Source of the DNA: Cyclina sinensis
Lineage: Eukaryota > Mollusca > Bivalvia > Venerida > Veneridae
Assembly (NCBI GenBank): GCA_012932295.1
Contig: JAAONU010000016.1
Location: 19,683,530 to 19,747,529 of the forward strand
Length of the DNA: 64,000 bases
Direction: 5' to 3'
Shown in pieces: positions 36,351-45,610 of the stretch (position 1 is the stretch's first letter; each line of letters opens with the position of its first letter). A program made the translations under genes and the position numbers. Under the pieces are notes generated by a model. That model did no database searches. It was not told the origin of the DNA and saw only the letters and a list, made by a program, of their open reading frames with translations.

Positions 36351-36679
36351 TTATTATGAAACGTGCTATCATCTTATATAAAAAATCTTTTACAATAAAT
36401 ATTCTTTGTATCTGTTATAAGCTTTTTATGAAGTTTTATGTAATAAAGTATATGTTATATAATGTTATGTATCAATCAAAATTTATAGTTATTGTGACAC
36501 GTCACACGCAGTTTAACGCCGTATGATACATATCCATAAAACCGATATTGGGCCAATAATGGTTCCCAACTAAACTCTACCTACTGCTACAAATTTAGCT
36601 CATTGAGTGATCCAAAGCAGATCGGTGGCCCAATTAAAATACACGGGACTGTACATTGTTAAATTTGATGATTATGTGA

Positions 36680-36900
36680 TCTCAGATAGCAACAACCTTT
36701 ACAGTAAAAATATCACAGTTAATGTAATATCATATCTCAAAAAGTGTTCAACCACAGCCTTTTATGGTCTCTTATGACATAGAAGTTTTGAACAAAATTC
36801 TTTTTCAGCTTTTTCATAATTTACTTCTTTACTCGATATATTCTTCATTTCATAAATTTTAAAAGCATTTTACTTATAGACTAGGTGTCCACTTCTTTTC
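36680..36900. repeat. 3' flank of gene D, duplicate of the gene C flank
   Basis: It is the counterpart of 29230-29500, with about 70% identity by eye and the same order of phrases. It ends about 230 bp before the stop codon of gene D. Confidence 0.6.
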
Positions 36901-37133
36901 TTATTATAAGGTAGTTATAACAGTGTAACGTATTTATAAAATATGCTCTCTATTTGTTTAATTTCAAATGTTTATAAGATGACGTACGTTGAACATAAGG
37001 GTCAGATACACAGTTTGTAATGCTTTAAACATACACATTTATTTTAATTTGGAGAAAAGTTCGATCCGCTCGTAAGGCACACACATAAATCTCTTGTAGG
37101 TAAATAGAAACGTACTTTAAATTGCATTTTTCT

Positions 37134-39113
37134 TTATGTACTGGGGTGCTCACGCGCACGTTCACGTGTTACATTATACACAAAAATTTCTGTCTGAGTC
37201 TGCGAAGTAATAACGAGGCGATCCATTCTGGGGTTGAAAGTGATTCTATTTGAACCTTTCGGAACTGTTATTTTCTGAAGCAGCTCTCCTTTGGTTGTAA
37301 GTATGTGTAAGGTCCCCGTTGAATCCACGACATAGATAAGCCCTGCTTCATCAATACACATTCCGTTTGGAGATTCCATTTTATATTGAAATAGAACGTT
37401 CCCGTCAACCTGTAAGCTGTATAAAAAGCCCGATCTTTTACAACACAGTAAATAATGTCGAAAGTTGTTTCTTAACTTCAACGACGAAATATTGGCTGCG
37501 TCTAAAACTGAGCTGTTTTTTATTGTTACAATGGCTGCTCCTTTAGGTGTCAACTCCTTAAGAAACCATTCCATCTTACCGTTAGTCATAGAAACAAATA
37601 TTCGGTTCTTGTCGATAGCATATATTCCTCTTGGTGAATGTAATGTTTCGAAGACACCTTTCATTACCATTTTAGTCGTCCCTACTGAAATTATTGCCAC
37701 TCTGTTTGAAACAGGCAAACACAACGCTAAGGAATCGGGTGTAATAGCTGTCAAATTACCTGGTGCTTCGGCCAATGATAATTCATGGCTGTATGTGAAG
37801 TTTTCATTGAGAACAATAAGTCTAGATCCACTTCTATCTGAAAATATTATTCGTCCATCGTCCAGTGTTGTAACACACTCTATCACTGGTTGTTTTCCGT
37901 CCGGTGTAATTAACCGAATATTTGAAACATGTACAGGTTTTGTGGCTGTCTGACTGCATTTATCTTTAACAGGGTTTGCAGGTCCTGTATTTGACTGCTG
38001 ATCGTCGCAAGGAAATAAATTTTCACATGTTACTTCTGCTGTCTCCATTTCTTTCGAGGCTGCAATTTCTTCTTTAGGTTGTTGCACATCTTTCTTTTGA
38101 GCTATATTTGTTTCTTTGCCGTCTGCTGTCGCTGAATCTTTTGTTTTATCTTCAACATCTGCACTCGAAAGTGTGAAGTCTGTTAACGAAACTTTTCTAC
38201 CCCCGGTAGCGACTTCCTTTGCAGCCTTTGAAAGCCTTATGTTTCTATCTGTAACACTAAGAAACTGTGGCGGCTGCATGACGGTAGTTAGAATGTTGCA
38301 TTGTAAGACAGGGTATGTGTCATTTAGAAGAGAAGACAAAGTCGTCGAAACTTTTAGTGAGTGTTTATAAACGTTTGTCTCTTTGACTCGGTTAGCCGGT
38401 TTAAGATTTCTGAGCTGGGTCGTGATTGAAAGCATGCAACGGAATATATCTGCTTCTGAACCGTTTTGTTTCACTGTTCGAAGTTTCGCTCTGTTATCAA
38501 CAGCTAGTTTCAAAATATGTTTGCAGTAATCTAAATGCTGTTTTAATTCTGTTAATTCAGCTTCAACATTCTTATCTACCTTATCCAAAATATCTCGTTC
38601 AAGTCTATCTAACTGTAACGTTACTCTTCGTTTGATATCACAAAACAATATCTTCATGTCTTCTCGTTCATATATAGTTGACTGCATCAAATTCTGAATC
38701 TCGTTTTCATCTTTTAAGCACTGAAAAATAACACTTTCTAAATCGCTATTTAATTGATCGTCAAACTTATTTTCGAGTAAACTGTCTCCAACCGACGATA
38801 TCTCAGCAACAGATATGCAGCCTGTTGCCTTAGCACCTAGCAAGCACGTGCTACATAAAAGATGGCTGTGATCAGCACAGAAGAAACGTAGCTCCTTGTT
38901 ATGACTCGAGCATCTTTGAAAAGATACAAGGTCAGACACGATTTTTGAATCTTTATTAAAGTCTTGGATGTTCATGAAAAGGTGGGCTCTTGTTGCTTTG
39001 CTGCTTTTGTGTACATCGTAACATGTTTTACACTGTGCTTCTTGACACATCACACAGTATTTGACTGCCCCCATTTCTTGCGCTCTGAATTTACACGGGT
39101 CACATGACTCCAT
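37134..39113 (-). CDS. Gene D: RING-less B-box, coiled-coil, propeller protein
   Basis: A complete open frame of 659 residues from the ATG at 39113; an in-frame TTG six bases upstream is not the start. Zinc box 1 has C4, C7, C20, C23, C28, C31, H35 and H44; zinc box 2 reads FQRCSSHNKELRFFCADH, then CSTC, near residues 65-91. A coiled coil covers about 110-215. A charged linker follows (about 300-395, rich in Lys, Glu and Ala), then a propeller-like domain to the end, with TLDDGRIIFSDRSGSRL, SPRGIYAIDKNRIFVSM and SPNGMCIDEAGLIYVVDS. There is no RING and no membrane segment, so it is probably a cytosolic scaffold or sensor. It is the intact paralog of gene C. Confidence 0.93.
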   Translation of the reverse strand: MESCDPCKFRAQEMGAVKYCVMCQEAQCKTCYDVHKSSKATRAHLFMNIQDFNKDSKIVSDLVSFQRCSSHNKELRFFCADHSHLLCSTCLLGAKATGCISVAEISSVGDSLLENKFDDQLNSDLESVIFQCLKDENEIQNLMQSTIYEREDMKILFCDIKRRVTLQLDRLERDILDKVDKNVEAELTELKQHLDYCKHILKLAVDNRAKLRTVKQNGSEADIFRCMLSITTQLRNLKPANRVKETNVYKHSLKVSTTLSSLLNDTYPVLQCNILTTVMQPPQFLSVTDRNIRLSKAAKEVATGGRKVSLTDFTLSSADVEDKTKDSATADGKETNIAQKKDVQQPKEEIAASKEMETAEVTCENLFPCDDQQSNTGPANPVKDKCSQTATKPVHVSNIRLITPDGKQPVIECVTTLDDGRIIFSDRSGSRLIVLNENFTYSHELSLAEAPGNLTAITPDSLALCLPVSNRVAIISVGTTKMVMKGVFETLHSPRGIYAIDKNRIFVSMTNGKMEWFLKELTPKGAAIVTIKNSSVLDAANISSLKLRNNFRHYLLCCKRSGFLYSLQVDGNVLFQYKMESPNGMCIDEAGLIYVVDSTGTLHILTTKGELLQKITVPKGSNRITFNPRMDRLVITSQTQTEIFVYNVTRERAREHPST

Positions 39114-39127
39114 TGTCAAAACATTTA

Positions 39128-39150
39128 TCTAAAATTAAGAATAAACAACT
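39128..39150 (-). other. 5'UTR splice acceptor of gene D
   Basis: On the minus strand TTAATTTTAG ends at 39129, 15 nt before the ATG. Acceptors of this kind lie at comparable positions before A, C, E, F and G, which supports one or more non-coding 5' exons and a single coding exon. Confidence 0.55.
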
Positions 39151-39452
39151 GTAAAAATGAAAAGGATTATCAGAAAATAATAACCACTTTTTCAAACAAA
39201 AGTCAAATGCTCTAAAGTATATTACTTCTTTTCCATGTGTTATCTATATAAAATAGTGAAAGTCTTTACTTACAGCTAGATATTTAAAGATACATTCAAG
39301 TAACTTTAAATGTCTTAGTTTCCATCTTTGTGTAGTTTAATATAAGTGTTACCAACATTCATAGTAAGTTCATTATCATTTTGCAATCTCTGTGTAATCA
39401 ATAAACTATTCACAAACACAAGGCTGGTAAGAGTTTTATTATATGATAAATA

Positions 39453-40780
39453 CGAGGGTGCATCAATAAATTCGTAAACTAATTCAATAGCGGGGAAATG
39501 ATTTAATTCAAGTACCTTAAATGATTACTCCTTCTCAAAGTAACGTCCCATGCACGATTTGCACTTTTCCCATCTCTCGACCCATGACTCGATCACGTGC
39601 TGTAGCCTGTCACGTGACATCTCCCGCAGCTGTCTGTCCACGGCACACCTCAGTTCCTCTCTTGACTCAAATTTCGTACCACGAAAACTGTTTTTTAAAG
39701 TTGGAAACAGCCAGAAGTCACAAATTGCTAGGTCCGGGTTGTAGGGTGGGTGCGGTAACAGTTCGACGTCGAGTTTTTCTAGTGTATCCATGACAACGTG
39801 GTTTGAATAGCTCGGCGCGTTGTCGTGATGTAATATGAATCCGGACCTAAGTAGATGTGGGCGCTTTCTCCTTATTGCCGCCATGAGTTCCGTTCTAAGT
39901 AATGTTGCATAATAGTTCCCAGTGACTGTCGTTTCCAGGGGAACAAAGTTGTTTAGCACTACACCGTATGTATCACAGAATATAATGGCCATAACCTTCC
40001 CGGCTGACTTGGAAATTATCGCTTTTGTAGGGGAAGGCGAGGAAGGATGCTTCCAGACAGAACTCTGACGTTTGCTTTCCGGTTCAAAAAAGTGAATCCA
40101 CGTTTCATCACATGTTATCACTCGATTTAGAAAGTAATCGCCTTCTTCACGATACCTCCTGTCGTACTGCTGAAACATTTTCACCCTTACCCCCATCTGC
40201 TCCGACGTCAACAAACGAGGCACCCATCTTGTTGAAACGCAGCGCATTCCTAATCTATCGGTCATAATGCCCTGAGCTGTACCATATGAAATAGCGAACT
40301 TTTCTGCTACGTGTTCCACACTTACTCGTCTGTCTCGGAGTATGTACTCCTGAATGGCAGCCACTGTTTCTTCATCTGTTACAGTCACTGGTCTTCCTGC
40401 ACGACTGTCGTTTTTCAGTTGCCTCTCTACCGTCTTTAAACCGCTTCATCCACTTTGAAATGGCACCTTTTGACAGAGCAGCCTCTTCGTAAACTTTTTG
40501 CAAATCTTCACGAATATCGGAAAAAGACTTTCCGAGTTTTGTGTAAAACTTTATAACGGTGCGCTGTTCGTTGACGCTGTGTGATGCCATTTTCGAACCG
40601 ACGCCCGTAACGTGACGTCGTTTACGGTTTATGACGTCATAAGTGATGAGGTCAAAGTTGTGTACATAGTACGATTCAATTTGAAATAATCTGTTTTCAC
40701 AGCATTGAAAGTTTCATTTTAAACGGACCAGTAGTTTTGACGCTATTGAATTAGTTTACGAATTTATTGATGCACCCTCG
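39453..40780 (-). mobile_element. mariner transposon with 40-bp perfect inverted repeats
   Basis: The ends 39453-39492 and 40741-40780 are exact reverse complements (outermost CGAGGGTGCATCAATAAATT). TA flanks both sides (39451-39452 and 40781-40782), the mariner/Tc1 target duplication. Length is 1,328 bp, normal for an autonomous mariner. It sits 340 bp upstream of the gene D start codon, inside its probable 5' intron or promoter. Confidence 0.96.
39525..40590 (-). pseudogene. mariner (DD34D) transposase with a single frameshift
   Basis: The start at 40590 (MASHSVNEQRTV) gives the N-terminal helix-turn-helix region, and the frame at 40388-39525 gives the rest. The catalytic triad is present: CDETW, HHDNAPSY and LAICDFWLF, with 34 residues between the second and third Asp, which is the mariner DD34D signature. 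The frames differ by one base in a run of five T's on the plus strand (40411-40415). About 340 residues in all, usual for the family. One extra base in a homopolymer may be a real mutation or a sequencing error; otherwise nothing prevents activity. Confidence 0.9.
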
Positions 40781-40782
40781 TA

Positions 40783-43279
40783 CAATAATAAAAACCTGAC
40801 AAGAGGCCTCGAAGTCCAGATTAAATGAGCTCCTGGCAAATTCGATAAAACTGAACATATATAGTTATTTTGTGCCGTGGATAAGTTGTTAAATAGTTGC
40901 ATAGTCTGCTACAAATTCAAATCTACACCGCGAGTAAGCCATACTTTTTGGGAGGTAAAACTTGCGACACACATCGTAGAGTACCTGTCAAAATTAAACA
41001 CAGTGCCTCAAGGGTCTATCTCAAGTTCACACTTTTTTGGTCAAACTTATAAAATACTGCTTGTTTGGCCCGCCCTGTACCTCAGTTGTACACAGAAAAT
41101 TTGGAAAAGTTTGGCACAAATGGTAGTCACTAGGAGGCAATGAGGCGTGAGCTGTTTTTTCGTCGTCCATTTTCTATGTGTGGTGTCTGAAAGTGGGCAT
41201 ATTCTATTTTGATAAAACGTATGACGTCGAGATGACGGGATGCGAATGATACCTATTGTCCTAAGATAAAATTTTATTGTCCAAATGATGGAAACTTCTG
41301 ATTGTGTGTCTTTGTACTAAAAATATTTGGAACATATCAGGATTTTAATAAGCTCGTTGTATGGAGGCGATGGGCCAAATTGCACAAAATTTACTGTTTG
41401 TCCACTCTGTGAATTTGCATTATTTTATAACCTGAAGCGTTTTTCCACATTAAGATGACGTCGTCTGTCTGTTAGTCCCTTTAGTATCTATTCCATAAAT
41501 GTCATCAAATGGATGCTGAGAGCCGTCAACAGACCCAGAATGCTAAGATCAAAAGTAGTCTTCGAAACATTTTAAATCAATCTGTCGATCTGTATGCGTT
41601 TGCCTTTAACTTTAAAACATCTGGGCATTTAGTTCATAGCATAGACATGTCTGGTCACGCATAAGATTCAAGGTTTCTGATATTTTGTATTTTCAAAGTT
41701 AAAGCAAAAAATATTGACAAGCATCTTCGGAAACCCACGTTTTATCCATTCCGTTTTACTCTATTTATCGACTGTGGGACAATTGGTTGGTAAAATTTCG
41801 TACTCGTGAATAATTCATTACCTACTTTGATTGATTTCCGAAAGATTTCCATTGCGCAATCTCAGCCAATGAAATTACATTGTACTCGTTACATTTGCAT
41901 CCTGGGAAATACGTCTATTTTAAGTAACATGCGCTATGCCTACTCTTCACATTGAAGAGTATCTATTTGTAATGCGGAATCTCCGTGGACTAAGAGTTAC
42001 TTCCCTTTGCTGATTAATATTCATGAAAACGAATAATCTGCAGTCAATTGTCCCACGGTACATAATGTAGTTGTGCGGAATATGTACAAGGGGAAACCGT
42101 CGATGATTGACAAGTTGTTATTGACGATTATTTTTCAGTGTTACTATGTCGTTTCGTTGAATAAAAATTGTTGAATTTTAACCTATTTTTGCAGTGCTAA
42201 GACAGAAGTAAATGCACATGCTTCGAAATATTAAGACTGAGGTTACATATAAATGGCATAGTGAAGGAGAGTGTCTGGTTAAGCAGACATTTACTAGGTT
42301 ATTTTGTATTAAAGTAAAAATTATCATACATTATGAGTTTAAAAATACCAAATTTCTAATAAAATTTTCTTTGAATAGACGTATTTTTCGTCGGGGGTGA
42401 AATAGCATTCATTTTTCTTACTTGTGTAATCACATTAATATCCTTAATTACTTTGCTAAATTCGAAGAGAGATATGTATTTGTACATCGACGTATACTCC
42501 GACCTTTGCTGTGTTCCGTAAACGTACTACATAAATACTACTATGAACAAAAAAATATCAGTGTACTGTCTTTCGATGTCAGGTCATATCAGGCAAAAAC
42601 AACAAATCTGTACATAGGGAATAATAGAAATACATTCAGTTTTCCGGTAGTACTTTGAATGTTTGACTTACACACTTGCATCGGATTCCGATTTTTTCAG
42701 TATTATTCATACTTACATAAGTTTGAAGAAAGTGGAATGCTCTAGATTTTATGGTACGTCTTTTTACACTTGGAATATAAAAATATTAACAGTAAAAAAT
42801 CCATACATTGCTAAAATACTTTGTATTATTCTAATCCCTTCCTTACAAGATGATTTTATAGAAAAGGATGAAAGGTGTGATATAGTCGTTACTTTGTTAT
42901 ATCACAGGTAGATTATTATTTACAAACTGTCCTAAAAAATAAAGTCAGCATGATCTAGAAACCATTTCGAGATAAATGTATTTTACGTTTGCGATGTACT
43001 AGTAAGACTTGTGTAAGTATTGTGTTTTTAATTGTAAACGTCTCCAGATTGCAGAGAGATACTGACAAAGCTAGCACAATGCTATTCAGCCATTTATTTT
43101 CGAGCAAAAAAGTAAACAAACATGTGTAAATGTGGATAGTCCGTCTTTGCCTTAACAGCGTTTCCAGAAATGTTGTCACAAACAAATAATACAAGGTTTT
43201 GTATTTTTTTCCGAACGTTTTAAATCAGCTTTCGTTATTTAATATCATTTTGTCATTTTTACTTCCATTGTTTTATAAA
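40783..43279. other. Intergenic between gene D and gene E
   Basis: No gene is supported. A stretch near 41580-41700 weakly matches 32540-32830 (TTCATAGCATAGACATGTCTGGTCACGC against the similar CATATAGACACAACTGGTCACG, both quoted in part), probably an eroded duplicate of the array flank. Open frames at 42212-42911 lack any recognisable domain. Confidence 0.4.
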
Positions 43280-45148
43280 TTAGCGTATCAATTTAAATAC
43301 ACTTATTACTGGCGTGACAGGCCTAGTAATATACAAAGTTTCTGTTATTCTATTATATGCGATACCACTTGCTCCGCTTGGAATGTCCACCAGTCGAAGA
43401 AGAGTGCCATTGTGAGAAAATATATGTAGTTTACCGTATAGTCCAAGTAGGTATATAGTCCCAGTACTGTCAACAAATAATCCATTAGGGGAATCGACGG
43501 TGTATTTGAAGACTTCCGTTCCATTTGCTTCGAAGCAGTAGAGTGTGTTAGATTTCTTGCAGCACTGAAGGTAACGTCTTGTCGATGTGACTGACGATTT
43601 TAAGGAATGAATTCGCTCTGCATCTAGTATTGACCTCGACCCCCCAATGTTTCCTAGCAAAACTCCATCTGTGGTGAGTACTTGTAGCAGCCACCTGTTA
43701 GTGTTAGCGTCAACCATTGAAACAAGGAGACGGCTTGAATCAACAGCTTGAATTCCCCTCGGGGAAAACATAGTTCTAATGTTCCTTATCCATTGTATCC
43801 GTTCCTTAACGGAAACAAATGCTATTCTGTTACCAGCCGGTAAGCAGACAGTTACAAATGTATCGTTAAGTACTGCCATGTTTCCTGGTTTTTGTGATAA
43901 TTCTGTTGCATCTTTAAGAGATAGATCTTTGTTTAAACGTATTAGCCTAAATCGTATTTGTTCCGATATTACAAGACAGTCATCCTTTAAAAGCACCAAG
44001 TCAACTACGAAAGGCATACACCCGTCAGGTGTAGGTATAACAACCTCCGCTACAGGAACAACTTCAATCATACTTTCATTTTTATCGATTGAAGAGTCTT
44101 TAGCTGTTTTTGCGCTTGTATTGTGGTCAGACCCATCTGCTGTTGCATTTTTACTATTTTCAAATGTTTTTTCGTCAACAACTTCAACTTTGACGTCTTC
44201 ACTAGAATACGTGTTGTCATTTGGAAGTTTTTTGTTTTTCTCCAGAAAACCTTGTCTGACAACTTCTAGAAAGTTTTTGATGTTTGACTTACAATTACAA
44301 ACCGCTGTTAATGTGCTTATTTTGCATTTGAAAACAGGACTTGTTTCAACATGGTCTAGTAGTTTGGCAAATTCAGGAGACACTTGCACTGAATATGTAA
44401 ACAACTTGATAGTTAAAGCATTCTCTTTGGTCTTAACTTTTCTAGACTGCTTAATGATAGATAGAGCACATCGGAATATATCAGCCTTTGAACCGTTTTC
44501 AGTAACAATTTGAAGGATACGTTTGTTTTCTTCAGCTATTTTCAGTGCTTCTGTCCAGGTGTCATTGATTTTATCTAAAGAAGTCGCTTGATCTTTCATA
44601 TCTGCATCTACTCCTTCTAATAACATCTTCTCGTGTATATCAAACGCAGTCAGTGCCTTCTGTCTTAATTTGTCTATTGAGTTTTTTACCTCTTTTCTTT
44701 CAGTTTTGAAACTTTCTTTAATTTTCTGGATTTTTCTATTTTCAACCTTACAGTGTTTAATAGTGTTTTCTAAGTCTGTTTTTAATTGTTCGTTTAAATT
44801 ACTTTTTACAATAAGCTCTCCGGCAATGTCAATGTCTACAATTTCTTTACAGTTCAGATTTTTTATGTTCAACATACACGTGCTGCATAATTGATGTTTG
44901 TGATTTATGCAGAAAAACTCTGCTAGCTTTTCAGGGTGATTATTGCATCTCTGGAACATCATCAAATCTTTGTTTATCCCAGAATCTTTATTGACTACAT
45001 CATACTCTACTTGAAGGTGGTTTCTTGTTGCTTTACTGCTTTTATGGACCTCAGCACATGTTTTACAATGTGGTTCCTGACATGTGATGCAATATTTTAT
45101 TGCTTTTGCGTCTTCCTCACGAAAGTTACAGGGTCCACATCGATCCAT
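43280..45148 (-). CDS. Gene E: RING-less B-box, coiled-coil, propeller protein
   Basis: A complete, uninterrupted frame of 622 residues, the reference member of the A/B/E/F subfamily. Zinc box 1 has C4, C7, C20, C23, C28, C31, H35 and H44. Zinc box 2 has C68-x2-H71, C80-x2-H83 and C88-x2-C91, with Cys where B-box2 usually has the last His pair. A coiled coil runs about 110-215 and a Ser/Lys-rich linker about 320-365. The propeller starts near VVPVAEVVIPTPDG and ends at ISVFKLIR, with blades marked FSPRGIQAVDSSRLLVSM and SPNGLFVDSTGTIYLL. A splice acceptor TTTTGAAG lies 13 nt upstream of the ATG, preceded by a minisatellite. By family analogy it may oligomerise and bind a ligand through the propeller. 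Confidence 0.94.
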   Translation of the reverse strand: MDRCGPCNFREEDAKAIKYCITCQEPHCKTCAEVHKSSKATRNHLQVEYDVVNKDSGINKDLMMFQRCNNHPEKLAEFFCINHKHQLCSTCMLNIKNLNCKEIVDIDIAGELIVKSNLNEQLKTDLENTIKHCKVENRKIQKIKESFKTERKEVKNSIDKLRQKALTAFDIHEKMLLEGVDADMKDQATSLDKINDTWTEALKIAEENKRILQIVTENGSKADIFRCALSIIKQSRKVKTKENALTIKLFTYSVQVSPEFAKLLDHVETSPVFKCKISTLTAVCNCKSNIKNFLEVVRQGFLEKNKKLPNDNTYSSEDVKVEVVDEKTFENSKNATADGSDHNTSAKTAKDSSIDKNESMIEVVPVAEVVIPTPDGCMPFVVDLVLLKDDCLVISEQIRFRLIRLNKDLSLKDATELSQKPGNMAVLNDTFVTVCLPAGNRIAFVSVKERIQWIRNIRTMFSPRGIQAVDSSRLLVSMVDANTNRWLLQVLTTDGVLLGNIGGSRSILDAERIHSLKSSVTSTRRYLQCCKKSNTLYCFEANGTEVFKYTVDSPNGLFVDSTGTIYLLGLYGKLHIFSHNGTLLRLVDIPSGASGIAYNRITETLYITRPVTPVISVFKLIR

Positions 45149-45160
45149 TTTGAGGACACA

Positions 45161-45180
45161 CCTTCAAAACAGATATTTTT
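45161..45180 (-). other. 5'UTR splice acceptor of gene E
   Basis: On the minus strand CTGTTTTGAAG/GTGTG gives an acceptor with AG at 45162-45163. The same TTTTTGAAG/GT form occurs upstream of gene F at 57113. Confidence 0.5.
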
Positions 45181-45315
45181 GATAAAGAGTAAAGTAATGC
45201 TAATAAGACCATGCAAAAAGTGGTCAAATCTTTTTTGTATCAAGTTTTCAAATTTGGTTCTTTCAAACTGCTGATTACTGTGTGAATTGTAAATTACTAA
45301 AGTGGTTGTATAAGC

Positions 45316-45610
45316 GGAACTTTATTGTATATACCGGGAGGAACTTGTCAGCTAACTTTACTGTATATAACGGGAGGTACTTGTCAGCCAATTTTACTGT
45401 ATATACCGGGAGGTACTTGTCAGCCAGCTTTACTGTATATACCGGGAGGTACTTGTCAGCCACCTTTACTGTATATACCGGGAGGTACTTGTCAGCCAAC
45501 TTTACTGTATATAACGGGAGGTACTTGTCAGCCAACTGTACTGTATTTACCGAGAGGTACTTGTCAGCCGATTTTACTGTATATACCGGGAGGTACTTTT
45601 CAGCCAAATC
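45316..45610. repeat. 36-bp minisatellite, eight copies, upstream of gene E
   Basis: The unit reads TACTGTATATACCGGGAGG then TACTTGTCAGCCAACTT, with copies ending TGTCAGC near 45348, 45384, 45420, 45456, 45492, 45528, 45564 and 45600. The period is a multiple of three without stops, so several frames stay open on both strands; that is a by-product and I do not call a gene. It lies in the probable 5' intron or promoter of gene E. Confidence 0.93.

Noticed and set aside
39113..39119. Upstream TTG start for gene D (and the similar TTG or GTG starts before genes A and C)
   Set aside because: The ATG a few codons downstream fits the conserved MxxCxPC start of the family, and for C the upstream codons lie before the splice acceptor.
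45316..45610. CRISPR-like array
   Set aside because: The copies are head-to-tail with no unique spacers, and the genome is animal.
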